From contig CAYWPC010000022.1 of assembly GCA_964460075.1 (NCBI GenBank), forward strand, positions 1 through 38,463: 38,463 bases of DNA, written 5' to 3'. Shown here piece by piece: positions 1-7,629 of the stretch (position 1 is the first letter of the stretch; the number at the start of each line of letters is the position of its first letter). A model generated the notes under the pieces. It was not told the DNA's origin, did no database searches, and worked only from the letters and a program-made list of their open reading frames with translations. The stretch is from JAMBLL01 sp964460075 (lineage in GTDB: Bacteria > Actinomycetota > Acidimicrobiia > Spongiisociales > UBA5794). A program made the position numbers and the translations under genes.

Positions 1-38
1 GGTGTTGCGGGTGAGTTGTCTTGGTGGGTGGCGGGTCA

Positions 39-97
39 GGGTGGAGGGTTTGTCCTTGTTTCGTGGGGTTCGGTTGTGGAGGGTGGAGGGTCTGTCC
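39..97. repeat. Pair of 17-bp G-rich direct repeats
   Basis: Positions 39-55 and 81-97 carry the same G-rich 17-mer (GGGTGGAGGGTYTGTCC), differing only at the Y position. They sit just upstream of the hairpins described below. Together with those hairpins they give the first 257 bases the look of a non-coding repeat element rather than of a gene. No function can be assigned from the sequence. Confidence 0.55.
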
Positions 98-113
98 CCC
101 TTTCAAGGGGGAC
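94..113. repeat. GC-rich hairpin, REP-like
   Basis: GTCCCCC at 94-100 pairs with GGGGGAC at 107-113 around TTTCAA; the stem can extend by the flanking TT/AA. The same architecture (GTCCCCC, short loop, GGGGGAC) recurs at 237-256, so this looks like one unit of a short palindromic repeat. There is no T-run on either side, so a classical terminator is less likely. Confidence 0.5.
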
Positions 114-170
114 GGCAGAGGAGCGTCAGCGACGATGCAGGGGGATCACGAAGTCACTCGCAGGCTCGAA

Positions 171-248
171 GGCCCCCCTCGCTCACTGCGCTCGCTTGTC
201 CCCCCTGAAGGCCCCCCTCGCTCACTGCGCTCGCTTGTCCCCCCTGAA
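171..248. repeat. 39-bp perfect tandem duplication upstream of hutI
   Basis: Positions 171-209 and 210-248 are identical 39-bp units, each starting GGCCCCCCTCGC and ending TCCCCCCTGAA. The unit is exactly 13 codons, so the reading frame entering hutI stays open across both copies. However, HutI proteins have no matching N-terminal extension, and the encoded peptide is Pro/Arg/Ser-rich. I read it as a non-coding repeat that was duplicated locally. Confidence 0.7.
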
Positions 249-256
249 GGGGGGAC
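237..256 (+). promoter_or_regulatory. Hairpin covering the hutI ribosome binding site
   Basis: GTCCCCCC at 237-244 and GGGGGGAC at 249-256 form a perfect 8-bp stem with a TGAA loop. The right arm contains the only purine-rich Shine-Dalgarno candidate for hutI, whose GTG start lies at 258, one base past the stem. The left arm comes from the second copy of the 39-bp repeat. Folded mRNA would therefore hide the ribosome binding site. Whether this is regulation or an accident of repeat insertion is not known. Confidence 0.5.
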
Positions 257-257
257 C

Positions 258-1472
258 GTGAACTGTTCGTCGTCGGTTCTGCTCACCAGTATCGGGCAGT
301 TGGTCACCAACGATCCGTCGAGACACGACCTCCTGGGCGTGGTCAACGATGCCGCCGTTGCCGTCGAGGACGGGCGCGTCGCGTGGGTCGGTTCGACCGA
401 TCATGTACCGCAGGCATACAGCGAATTCCCGCAGATCGATGTCGGTGGTGCCGCAGTGGTGCCCGGTTTCGTCGATGCGCACACACATGCCGTGTTTGCT
501 GGTGAGCGTTCCGATGAATTCGCACTTCGCATGGGTGGGGCCTCATATGAGCAGATTCTCGAGAGTGGTGGGGGCATCTACTCGACGGTCAGTGCAACAC
601 GTGCAGCGAGCCTCGATGGGCTCGTAGCCACGTCGATTGGCCGAGTTCACCGCATGCTCGCGGCAGGGACAACAACCGCGGAAGTCAAGTCAGGGTACGG
701 CCTTGAGATTGACACTGAAGTCAAGATGCTCGAAGCGATCCGAAGAATCGATGCTGAGTTACCGATCGACCTCGTCCCGACTTTTTTGGGGGCTCATGTC
801 GTGGCACCTGAGTTCCGAGGCGACCGTGCAGCATATGTAGATCTCGTGCAAGGCCCGATGCTCGATCGGGTCGCGTCTCTTGCACGCTTTATCGACGTGT
901 TCTGCGACGATGCAGCGTTCACGACGGGTGAGACCGAACAGATCGTCACCGCGGGCCGGGCGGCAGGACTCGAGGTGCGGCTCCACGTAGATCAGCTATC
1001 CCGCTCTGGTGGCACCGCACTCGCTGCGTCGCTAGGTGCCGTATCGGCAGACCATGTCGACTACGCGACAGATGAAGATCTCGCCGCGCTCGCCCGCGCA
1101 GGGACGGTAGCGGTTCTGCTTCCTGGCGTGTCGTACGCCATGGGCTCGGCAGCGCCAAACGGGCGAGCAGTCTGGGATGCGGGTGTGACCGTTGCGCTCG
1201 CGACCGACTGCAATCCGGGGACGGCGTATGTGGAGACGATGCCGTTCATCATCTCCCTTGGTGTCGTGACAGCAGGGCTCACGCCGGACGAGGCCCTGTG
1301 GGGGGCGACCAGGGGCGGAGCATTAGCGCTCAACCTCACCGACCGCGGCGTCATCGCCGAAGGGATGAAGGCTGATATGGTCGTTCTCGACGCACCAACG
1401 CACGTCCATCTTGCGTATCGACCCGATGGGCACCTCATCGCCCAGGTCATCAAGGCCGGCGTGCCTGTGTGA
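258..1472 (+). CDS. hutI: Imidazolonepropionase
   Basis: Hydrolyses imidazolone-5-propionate to N-formimino-L-glutamate, the third step of histidine breakdown, in the cytoplasm. The 404-residue product matches the usual family length. It shows the amidohydrolase metal motif DAHTH followed by FAGER, the HutI block with ESGGGIYSTV, the later GAVSADH segment, and the ATDCNPGT metal/active-site region. The frame is open upstream to about position 21, but the GTG at 258 follows a G-rich ribosome binding site and matches where HutI proteins begin. No other hut gene lies in the window, so partners would have to lie to the left or elsewhere. The GDPD gene follows after 34 bases. Confidence 0.93.
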   Translation: MNCSSSVLLTSIGQLVTNDPSRHDLLGVVNDAAVAVEDGRVAWVGSTDHVPQAYSEFPQIDVGGAAVVPGFVDAHTHAVFAGERSDEFALRMGGASYEQILESGGGIYSTVSATRAASLDGLVATSIGRVHRMLAAGTTTAEVKSGYGLEIDTEVKMLEAIRRIDAELPIDLVPTFLGAHVVAPEFRGDRAAYVDLVQGPMLDRVASLARFIDVFCDDAAFTTGETEQIVTAGRAAGLEVRLHVDQLSRSGGTALAASLGAVSADHVDYATDEDLAALARAGTVAVLLPGVSYAMGSAAPNGRAVWDAGVTVALATDCNPGTAYVETMPFIISLGVVTAGLTPDEALWGATRGGALALNLTDRGVIAEGMKADMVVLDAPTHVHLAYRPDGHLIAQVIKAGVPV

Positions 1473-1493
1473 GTTCGTCTCGGATGTCGCCGG

Positions 1494-1499
1494 TATCCT
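1494..1499 (+). promoter_or_regulatory. Candidate -10 element for leaderless GDPD mRNA
   Basis: TATCCT lies 7 nt before the ATG at 1507, which has no Shine-Dalgarno sequence. The same TAnnnT spacing precedes several other genes here. No clear -35 is visible. Confidence 0.35.
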
Positions 1500-1506
1500 T
1501 TCATGG

Positions 1507-2307
1507 ATGTCCGACCGACCGTATCTTGCGCACGAGCACCCCCTTCGGTTCGCACATCGCGGCTCGCGTCTGCTGTGGCCGGAGAACACGTGGCACGCTT
1601 TCGATGCCGCCATGGGGGAACTGGGCTATGCGTACATCGAAACCGACATACGTGTCACCCGCGACGGGGTAGTCGTCGTATTCCACGATGAGAGCCTCGA
1701 ACGCACTACGAACGGAGTGGGTAAGGTCGCGGACTGGAACTGGGAGGAGCTCAGCCAATTGGATGCTGCGTATCACTTTTCGCCGGATGGTGAGAGCTAC
1801 CCCCTGCGGGGGACCGGCATCGGTATCCAGCGTCTCGATGCAACCTTCGATCGGTATCGCGATGTCTATTTCAACATCGATCTCAAGGAGCCTGGAAGCG
1901 AGTGGCCAGTTGCCGAGGTGACAGCGAAGGCGAATCGGGAAGATTCGGTGATGATCGGCAGCTTCTCGGATCGTCGGATCGCCAAATTTCGACGGATAAC
2001 GAAGGGTGCGGTCGCTACCTCTGCGGGGCCTTTGGAAGCCACGGCGATGTTCGTTGCCTCTCGGCTCGGGCGAACAACCCATCGGAACGCTGATGCCTAC
2101 CAGTTGCCACACAGGATTCAGGGAGTGTCGATCGACCAGAAACTCGTGGATGCGGTCCACTCGGCCGGTGCACAACTGCATGTGTGGACGGTTGATGATC
2201 CTGACCAGATGCATGCACTGCTCGACTTGAAGGTCGACGGAGTGATCACGGATCGACCTGATCTACTCAACGGAGTAATAGAAGACAGGGCCAACGCTCA
2301 GGGGTGA
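1507..2307 (+). CDS. Glycerophosphodiester phosphodiesterase family protein
   Basis: Predicted to cleave glycerophosphodiesters to glycerol-3-phosphate and an alcohol. The 266-residue protein begins almost at once with the GDPD signature: FAHRG, then PENTWHAF, ETDIRVTRDG and the VVFHDESLERTT block containing the second catalytic His. Later blocks are NIDLKEP and the C-terminal HVWTVDD and GVITDRP. There is no signal peptide, so it should be cytosolic. The start is the ATG at 1507; an open frame runs further up into the end of hutI but is not family-like. It lacks a Shine-Dalgarno sequence, and TATCCT 7 nt upstream suggests a leaderless message. It probably forms its own unit after hutI. Confidence 0.88.
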   Translation: MSDRPYLAHEHPLRFAHRGSRLLWPENTWHAFDAAMGELGYAYIETDIRVTRDGVVVVFHDESLERTTNGVGKVADWNWEELSQLDAAYHFSPDGESYPLRGTGIGIQRLDATFDRYRDVYFNIDLKEPGSEWPVAEVTAKANREDSVMIGSFSDRRIAKFRRITKGAVATSAGPLEATAMFVASRLGRTTHRNADAYQLPHRIQGVSIDQKLVDAVHSAGAQLHVWTVDDPDQMHALLDLKVDGVITDRPDLLNGVIEDRANAQG

Positions 2308-2391
2308 GCCGTTTCGATCGGTGGTGTGTGCCCAGGCGACGCCGAGACCGACGAGACACCAGGGCGTTGATACCGCGACGCCGACCGGGTG

Positions 2392-2751
2392 CTACGTAAC
2401 TCGGTATGGGATCCCGTTCATCCTGACGAGACAGTCAATAGCCGCGATGCGTGCCTCGTCGAACGAGAGTTTCTCGAGTACTTCGTACGGTTCACCGCTG
2501 TGCTGCTGATAGACGGTCAGCCCGTCGGCGCGGGCAAGTATGTACAACCCGTTCTTGGGGCCTGCAATATTTCGTCCAAGATGCATGAGCGCTTCACGAT
2601 CGGGAATCTCAGCTATGAGATCGATTTGCTCCACTGTGAAGGCTGCTGCGAAGTCAGCTCCTGTGGTCGCCTGTCTCCCGAGCATCTGGGAGGCGATACG
2701 GCGCGCTCGTCGCTCGATGATCGCCCTCGCTTGTTCCTGACGCGTGAACAT
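2392..2751 (-). CDS. Conserved-looking hypothetical protein downstream of leuD
   Basis: A 119-residue protein starting only 9 nt after the leuD stop, so very likely co-transcribed with leuCD. The N-terminal part is basic and helical (TRQEQARAIIERRARR). The middle has an acidic stretch, and the C-terminal half has alternating hydrophobic residues (LYILARADGLTVYQQ) suggesting beta strands. It has no signal peptide or membrane segment and no motif I recognise. Its place in the leu operon is the only functional hint, and it does not resemble leucine enzymes. Sequence character and spacing support a real gene. Confidence 0.65.
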   Translation of the reverse strand: MFTRQEQARAIIERRARRIASQMLGRQATTGADFAAAFTVEQIDLIAEIPDREALMHLGRNIAGPKNGLYILARADGLTVYQQHSGEPYEVLEKLSFDEARIAAIDCLVRMNGIPYRVT

Positions 2752-2760
2752 CGATCACCC

Positions 2761-3366
2761 TCAAAGGTGGACAGTAGGTTTGTAGCGGGGCCGCGACGCC
2801 TCAAAGGATTCGATGTTGGACGCCTGCAGAAGAGAGAGGCCAATGTGGTCGAGGCCGTGCAACAGGCAGTGCTTCGTGAACGGATCGATGCCGAACGTGG
2901 CGGCGAAGCCGTGCGCTGTCACGGTTTGGCTTTCAAGATCCACCGTGATCGTATTGTCGGGGTCTTCCGCGATTCTAGAAAGAACCTCTACTTCTTCACT
3001 CGATAGGACGACGGGGAGCAATCCGATCTTGGTGCAGTTGTTGGCGAAGATATCGGCAAACGACGGTGCGATGATCGCCCTGAATCCCCAGTCCTCAAGC
3101 GCCCACGGTGCATGTTCACGCGAGCTGCCCGACCCGAAGTTGGGACCTGTGACGAGTACGACAGCGCTTGCGTATTCTGGCTTGTTCAGAGCGAAGTCAG
3201 GGTCGCGTTCACCTTCTGCGTCTGCCGCCCAGTCGAAGAAGAGGAACTCGCCGAATCCGGAGCGTTCGACGCGTTTGAGGAACTGTTTCGGGATGATCTG
3301 GTCTGTGTCGATGTTGGCACGGCAGAGTGGGACAGCGGTGCCGGTGATCGTGGTGACTGGTTGCAT
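2761..3366 (-). CDS. leuD: 3-isopropylmalate dehydratase small subunit
   Basis: Small (swivel-domain) subunit that pairs with LeuC to isomerise 2-isopropylmalate to 3-isopropylmalate in leucine synthesis. It shows the LeuD signatures NIDTDQIIPKQFLKR, the GPNFGSGSSREHAPWAL substrate-binding loop and FADIFANNCTKIGLLP. At about 201 residues it has the usual length. The ATG at 3366 overlaps the leuC stop by one base (TGATG), the normal translational coupling for this pair; a GTG one codon upstream is also possible. The small gene at 2392-2751 follows in the same operon. No leuA or leuB is in the window. Confidence 0.95.
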   Translation of the reverse strand: MQPVTTITGTAVPLCRANIDTDQIIPKQFLKRVERSGFGEFLFFDWAADAEGERDPDFALNKPEYASAVVLVTGPNFGSGSSREHAPWALEDWGFRAIIAPSFADIFANNCTKIGLLPVVLSSEEVEVLSRIAEDPDNTITVDLESQTVTAHGFAATFGIDPFTKHCLLHGLDHIGLSLLQASNIESFEASRPRYKPTVHL

Positions 3367-4772
3367 CACAGCATCTCTCTCACGTCGGTGAGGGTCCCAT
3401 GTACTGCCGCAGCAGCAGCCATCGCGGGAGACATCAGATGGGTTCTCGAGTCCCTGCCCTGTCTACCTTCAAAGTTGCGGTTCGACGTGGATGCACATCG
3501 CTCTTTGGGATCGAGCACGTCAGGGTTCATCGCGAGGCACATTGAACAACCCGGCTCGCGCCATTCGAGGCCGGCATCCCTAAATATCTCATCGAGGCCC
3601 TCCGCTTCGGCTTGGCGCTTAACCAGGCCGGAGCCTGGGACGACGAGACCGGTGACCGTTTCGGCGATGGTGCGGCCTTCGAGTACCTTGGCGGCCTCTC
3701 GCAGGTCTTCGATTCGGCCGTTCGTGCACGAACCAAGGAAGACCTTGTCAATCGTGATGTCGGTCATTGCTGTTCCCGGCTGGAGTCCCATGTAGGCCAG
3801 GGCCCTGATCGTTGAGTCCACGTCGATCGGATCGGTGAAGTCGTCCGGCGAAGGGATGATGCCGGAGATCGGGAGCGTCTGGCCAGGGTTCGTCCCCCAC
3901 GACACATGCGGCTCGAGGCGCGCTGCATCGATGAAGACTTCGGAATCGAATACGGCATCGGCATCGGTGTGCAACGTTCGCCACGCCTTGACCGCCCGGT
4001 CCCAGTCGATGCCTGATGGCGCCATTGGGCGACCCTTGAGATACGAGAAGGTGGTCTCGTCTGGTGCGATCATGCCAGCTCTCGCGCCAGCTTCGATCGA
4101 CATGTTGCAGATTGTCATGCGGCTCTCCATCGAAAGCCCCTCGATCGTCGAGCCCCTGTATTCGATCACGTGGCCGCTCGCACCGGCCGTACCAATGTTC
4201 GCGATGATGGCGAGGATGACATCCTTGGCCGTCACTCCGAACGGAAGTTCACCGTTGACCGTGATCGCCATCGAGAGGGGTTTTGTCTGCTGGAGTGTCT
4301 GGGTAGCGAGCACATGCTCAACCTCTGAAGTTCCGATACCGAACGCTAGGGCGCCGAACGCGCCATGGGTAGCTGTGTGTGAGTCGCCGCACACGATTGT
4401 TGCGCCCGGCTGGGTTACTCCCTGCTCGGGGCCGATGACATGGACTATGCCCTGTCGTTCGTCCCTGATCGACAACAATGGTATGTGGTGCATTGCGGTG
4501 TTTCGCTCGAGCGTTGCGATCTGGATTGCCGAGAGCGGATCGTCGATACCGAGATCGCGCGACGTCGTTGGAACAGCATGGTCGATGGTGGCAAGTGTCA
4601 GTTCAGGGCGTCTCACCACCCGACCCGACATGGTGAGCGACTCGAATGCCTGTGGCGATGTGACCTCGTGGATGAGGTGCAGGTCGATGTACAGCAGATC
4701 GGGTTCACCCTCGTCACGGTGTACCACGTGGTCTTCCCACACCTTGTCGAGGAGCGTTCTCTGGCCTGTCAT
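3366..4772 (-). CDS. leuC: 3-isopropylmalate dehydratase large subunit
   Basis: Catalytic, 4Fe-4S cluster-bearing subunit of isopropylmalate isomerase, an aconitase-family enzyme. The 468-residue protein starts with the family N-terminus TLLDKVWEDHVV and carries VCGDSHTATHGAFGALAFG. The cluster ligands are in GSCTNGRIEDLR and in CSMCLAMNPD. The ATG at 4772 has AGAAGGA just upstream, which favours it over a start nine codons earlier. A TACGCT hexamer further upstream is a possible -10. The gene is divergent from the secreted unknown at 4882, leaving a shared promoter region of about 110 bp. Confidence 0.96.
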   Translation of the reverse strand: MTGQRTLLDKVWEDHVVHRDEGEPDLLYIDLHLIHEVTSPQAFESLTMSGRVVRRPELTLATIDHAVPTTSRDLGIDDPLSAIQIATLERNTAMHHIPLLSIRDERQGIVHVIGPEQGVTQPGATIVCGDSHTATHGAFGALAFGIGTSEVEHVLATQTLQQTKPLSMAITVNGELPFGVTAKDVILAIIANIGTAGASGHVIEYRGSTIEGLSMESRMTICNMSIEAGARAGMIAPDETTFSYLKGRPMAPSGIDWDRAVKAWRTLHTDADAVFDSEVFIDAARLEPHVSWGTNPGQTLPISGIIPSPDDFTDPIDVDSTIRALAYMGLQPGTAMTDITIDKVFLGSCTNGRIEDLREAAKVLEGRTIAETVTGLVVPGSGLVKRQAEAEGLDEIFRDAGLEWREPGCSMCLAMNPDVLDPKERCASTSNRNFEGRQGRDSRTHLMSPAMAAAAAVHGTLTDVREML

Positions 4773-4869
4773 TGCGTTCCTTCTGCTGGGAGACAGCAAG
4801 CGTATCTATGTGCCTTGGCTCCGAGAATACGGATGTGGGCTTCCAAACCCGAATGTGCCGATGGCCGTA

Positions 4870-4875
4870 TACGCT
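4870..4875 (+). promoter_or_regulatory. Candidate -10 element, TACGCT, 6 nt before ATG 4882
   Basis: TACGCT followed by six bases and then ATG matches the leaderless pattern seen elsewhere in the window. It argues that translation begins at 4882 and not at the ATG at 4861, because that ATG would lie upstream of the transcript start. Confidence 0.4.
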
Positions 4876-4881
4876 GAAGGG

Positions 4882-5370
4882 ATGCTAGTTCTCCTTGCAT
4901 TCATCGTCGCTGCGACGCTGTCTCCCCCCTTTGGAGATGTGAGCGGTGGGGCAGTGTCTCTCGAAGATGGAATGACCGTAGAGATCACCGTTGAGGTCGA
5001 CCGGTCATTTGACATCGTTCTCGCACGGCCCTTCTCGTCGTTCGAGGAGCTTCCGCCTACGGCCCTCAGTGATCTTGGGAACGGATCCTGGGGAGGGTTC
5101 GTCGAGTTCCCGACTGCTGAGAACTGGAGTCTTGTGTTCGATGGGTTTACCCCGAACGGCAACTCGTACCGGTCCGATGCGACGGATCTCTTGGCAATCG
5201 GTGTGGACAGGGTGCTTCTCGGTGCTGAGCCGGTCGCTGAGACGCGACGTAGTGGTATTCCCCGTTCGTCGCTGTGGCTATCTGTTGCTGTGGCTCTTCT
5301 CTTGGGATCGCTTGTGGCGCTTGCATGGTGGACGTTCTCAGCGGACGAGGATGCAGGTAGCACCGATTGA
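4882..5370 (+). CDS. Secreted or membrane-anchored hypothetical protein
   Basis: A 162-residue protein I do not recognise. It has a hydrophobic N-terminus (MLVLLAFIVAATLS) acting as a signal peptide or anchor. An acidic, strand-rich domain of about 115 residues follows (GMTVEITVEVDRSFD, ENWSLVFDGFT). Near the end is a membrane helix (SVAVALLLGSLVALAWW) and a short acidic tail. The likely topology is an extracytoplasmic domain held by a C-terminal anchor. A start at ATG 4861 would add seven residues; 4882 is preferred because of the TACGCT box 6 nt upstream. The frame runs open far back across leuC, but that part is antisense. The stop overlaps the next gene's -35 element. Confidence 0.65.
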   Translation: MLVLLAFIVAATLSPPFGDVSGGAVSLEDGMTVEITVEVDRSFDIVLARPFSSFEELPPTALSDLGNGSWGGFVEFPTAENWSLVFDGFTPNGNSYRSDATDLLAIGVDRVLLGAEPVAETRRSGIPRSSLWLSVAVALLLGSLVALAWWTFSADEDAGSTD

Positions 5371-5411
5371 CAAATGGTCGGGAATAACCGAACATATGTT
5401 GAAACCCGACC
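5367..5411 (+). promoter_or_regulatory. Promoter with palindromic operator for the regulator-MFS operon
   Basis: A consensus -35, TTGACA, lies at 5367-5372. A loose -10 (GAACAT, 5390-5395) follows after 17 bases; TATGTT at 5395-5400 is an alternative. The -10 region is inside a perfect 10-bp palindrome, AACATATGTT (5391-5400). That is nested in a wider inverted repeat, GGTCGGG (5376-5382) and CCCGACC (5405-5411), whose centre is shifted by 2 bp. Overlap of palindrome and promoter is what a repressor of its own operon would need. The adjacent ArsR-type protein is the obvious candidate. Confidence 0.6.
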
Positions 5412-5423
5412 AAGTAGGTACCG

Positions 5424-6014
5424 ATGATGCCACTGTACGACGAAGAGCGGAAAACGCAGCGTCACGTCCTCGACTACGAGATTGACGATGTAGTCGTAGC
5501 GTCGACCACCGCCCAGATGAAGGCCGTCGCGGACGAAACTCGTATGGACATCCTCAACCTCGTCCTTGAACGCGCTGCCACGGTAAGCCAACTTGCCGAC
5601 GCGCTCGGAAAACCCAAGGGAACCATTGGATATCACGCCAAGGTGCTCGAAGATGCGGGACTCATTCGAGTGGTGCGAACCAACAAGGTCAGGGCCATGA
5701 CGGAGAAGTACTACGGGCGAGTCGGGCGCACCATCAAATTCACAGGACCCATTGAGAGTGATGACCCGATGTGGTTTGTCAACGAAGCACTTCGTTTCGT
5801 GAAAGTGACGGAGGGTGACCCACTTCCGATGTTCACGACACGGGTCGCCCGGATACCTGTCGAGCGTGCCGTGGAGTTCTCAGAGCGGATCATCGACCTT
5901 GCGGAGGAGTTCCTCGAACTCCCGCGCGAGGGAGACACCGTGTACGGTTTCCTCGCTGGCGTTTACCCAACCGATCATCCGGCCTTCAACAATGGTGGTG
6001 AGGCCGATGGCTGA
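5424..6014 (+). CDS. ArsR-type winged-helix transcriptional regulator
   Basis: A 196-residue DNA-binding protein. Residues about 30-95 form a winged helix: DETRMDILNLVLERAATVSQ, the recognition helix region KGTIGYHAKVLEDAGLI, then the wing with VVRTNKVRAM. This HTH_20/ArsR style with a longer C-terminal domain resembles regulators found beside transporters. I see no Cys-rich metal site, so a metal sensor is unlikely. The C-terminal half (about residues 105-190) probably binds ligand or dimerises. It overlaps the MFS gene by 8 nt, so the two are made together. The palindrome at 5391-5400 is its likely binding site. ATG 5424 or 5427 could be the start. Confidence 0.85.
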   Translation: MMPLYDEERKTQRHVLDYEIDDVVVASTTAQMKAVADETRMDILNLVLERAATVSQLADALGKPKGTIGYHAKVLEDAGLIRVVRTNKVRAMTEKYYGRVGRTIKFTGPIESDDPMWFVNEALRFVKVTEGDPLPMFTTRVARIPVERAVEFSERIIDLAEEFLELPREGDTVYGFLAGVYPTDHPAFNNGGEADG

Positions 6015-7389
6015 GGGTGCCGAGTCTGTCGAACCGTCCATCAAAGAGCGGGTCCCGATGGGGCGGAACTACTGGAAGCTCTGGACGGCAAGTGTTGTGT
6101 CGAACCTCGGGGATGGCGTCGCCTCGATCGCATACCCATGGCTGGCATCTGGTGTTACCAGGAATCCACTGCTGATCGCAGTAATCGCGATTGCACAGAA
6201 GATTCCATGGCTCGTGTTCACCCTCCCAGCAGGGGTCATCACGGATCGCGTCGACCGCAGAAAGATCATGGCCTCGACTGCTGTGTTCCGTACCCTGCTC
6301 ACCCTCGTCGTTGCAGCGGTGGTATTCGTAAATCAGGATGTTCTCCCTTCTCCGGAGGACATCGCTGCTGGGGGTGCGGTAGATCCGAACACTGTCGTGT
6401 ACCTGACGCTCCTGATCTCTGCTCTGTTGTTCGGGTTCGCTGAGGTGCTGTACGACAATTCAGCACAGACCATTCTCCCTTCGATTGTGGAACCCGAAGC
6501 GCTCGAGAAGGCGAATGGGCGCATGTGGGGCGCAGAGATGGTGATGAACCAATTCGCTGGTCCTCCGCTGGGGAGTGTGCTCATCGGCATCGCGTTCGCC
6601 CTCCCGTTCCTTTTCGACGCCGGGACGTTCGTCGTTTCGGCCGCTCTGATCTTCGCCCTGAGCGGACTGTTCCGTGTTGCTGATACACAGCAGGCAACGA
6701 CGCAGGACCGTCCAGGGTTCTGGCATGAGATCAAAGAGGGCGTCGGATGGCTCTGGGCACATCCTCTGCTTCGGCCCATGGCCATCATCCTCGGCCTACT
6801 CAACGGACTATTCGCTGTCATGGCGGCAACCTTCGTGCTCTTCGCCCAGGAAGTGCTTCTCGTCTCGACGGCAACCTTTGCGGTTCTGTTGATGGCCGGC
6901 GCTGCAGGTGGCGTTCTTGGATCGGTGCTCGCACCGATGATCTCGCGCAAGCTGGGGAGCGGAACAGCGCTGTACGCGACGCTTGTCACGCAGGCTGTCA
7001 CGGCGCTCGTCATCGGATTGGCAACAGACTGGCCGGTTGCGTTCGCGATGTTCGCCGTGGCGTCGTTTACGGGCGTGCTATGGAACGTCATCACGGTGTC
7101 GTTGCGTCAGACCATCATCCCTGACCACTTGCTCGGCCGAGTCAACAGCGTCTACCGGTTCTTCGCGTGGGGGATGATGCCAATCGGTCTTGCGGTCGGC
7201 GGGGTGATCGTCAACATCTCGGAAGCTGCAGGCATCGACCGAGTGCTGTCGCTGAGAATTCCGTACTTCGTGTCTGCTGCGGCGCTGTTCATCGTGTTCA
7301 TCTGGGCGGCACCGCAACTTACGACGGAGAAGATAGAGATTGCCCGCGCCGAAGGCGTCACGGCAAGCGAAGAGAGTGGGCGGACGTAG
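6007..7389 (+). CDS. MFS transporter of the EntS/MFS_3 type
   Basis: A 460-residue major facilitator, likely an exporter of a small molecule. After about 20 soluble residues the first helix begins with the family-like WTASVVSNLGDGVASIAYPW. The loop 2-3 motif is present as ITDRVDRRKIM, and about 12 hydrophobic segments follow, with a long central loop around residues 215-245. The arrangement resembles EntS and macrolide-efflux-like MFS_3 proteins. The substrate cannot be read from sequence. The ATG at 6007 overlaps the end of the regulator gene, so expression should follow that regulator. Downstream, 7390-7629 contains no gene I can support. Confidence 0.88.
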   Translation: MAEGAESVEPSIKERVPMGRNYWKLWTASVVSNLGDGVASIAYPWLASGVTRNPLLIAVIAIAQKIPWLVFTLPAGVITDRVDRRKIMASTAVFRTLLTLVVAAVVFVNQDVLPSPEDIAAGGAVDPNTVVYLTLLISALLFGFAEVLYDNSAQTILPSIVEPEALEKANGRMWGAEMVMNQFAGPPLGSVLIGIAFALPFLFDAGTFVVSAALIFALSGLFRVADTQQATTQDRPGFWHEIKEGVGWLWAHPLLRPMAIILGLLNGLFAVMAATFVLFAQEVLLVSTATFAVLLMAGAAGGVLGSVLAPMISRKLGSGTALYATLVTQAVTALVIGLATDWPVAFAMFAVASFTGVLWNVITVSLRQTIIPDHLLGRVNSVYRFFAWGMMPIGLAVGGVIVNISEAAGIDRVLSLRIPYFVSAAALFIVFIWAAPQLTTEKIEIARAEGVTASEESGRT

Positions 7390-7629
7390 CGGTCTGTTGC
7401 TGAGACACCGTGAAGATCTCTGCAATAGGCACCCTACGTGTCGTGGCGTCGACATGTGGGGTGCTCGGCGGGGCCTTCGTTAGATGGGTGTTGGAAGCCG
7501 CTAGACCTTCCACAGCGTGAGATGTTGGCACGGGAAGGGAGACGGGGGGAGACCTGCACATGCCGAGACCCGGACGCAGCAGGCATGTCGCGTGTTCTCC
7601 GACGTCAACGCCTCAGGCACCTCTGGCCG

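Noticed and set aside
171..248. CRISPR-like repeats
   Set aside because: There are only two adjacent copies with no spacer between them and no cas genes.
21..257. N-terminal extension of hutI across the repeats
   Set aside because: The frame is open, but the sequence is repeat-derived, low complexity and absent from HutI proteins. GTG 258 gives the family length.
3835..4860. Long plus-strand ORF antisense to leuC
   Set aside because: It is the shadow of a high-GC gene. leuC on the minus strand has all family motifs, and only the part from 4882 is a credible gene.
7390..7629. Gene or RNA in the MFS-HAD gap
   Set aside because: Short frames only, with no tRNA fold, repeat or ribosome binding site that I can support.
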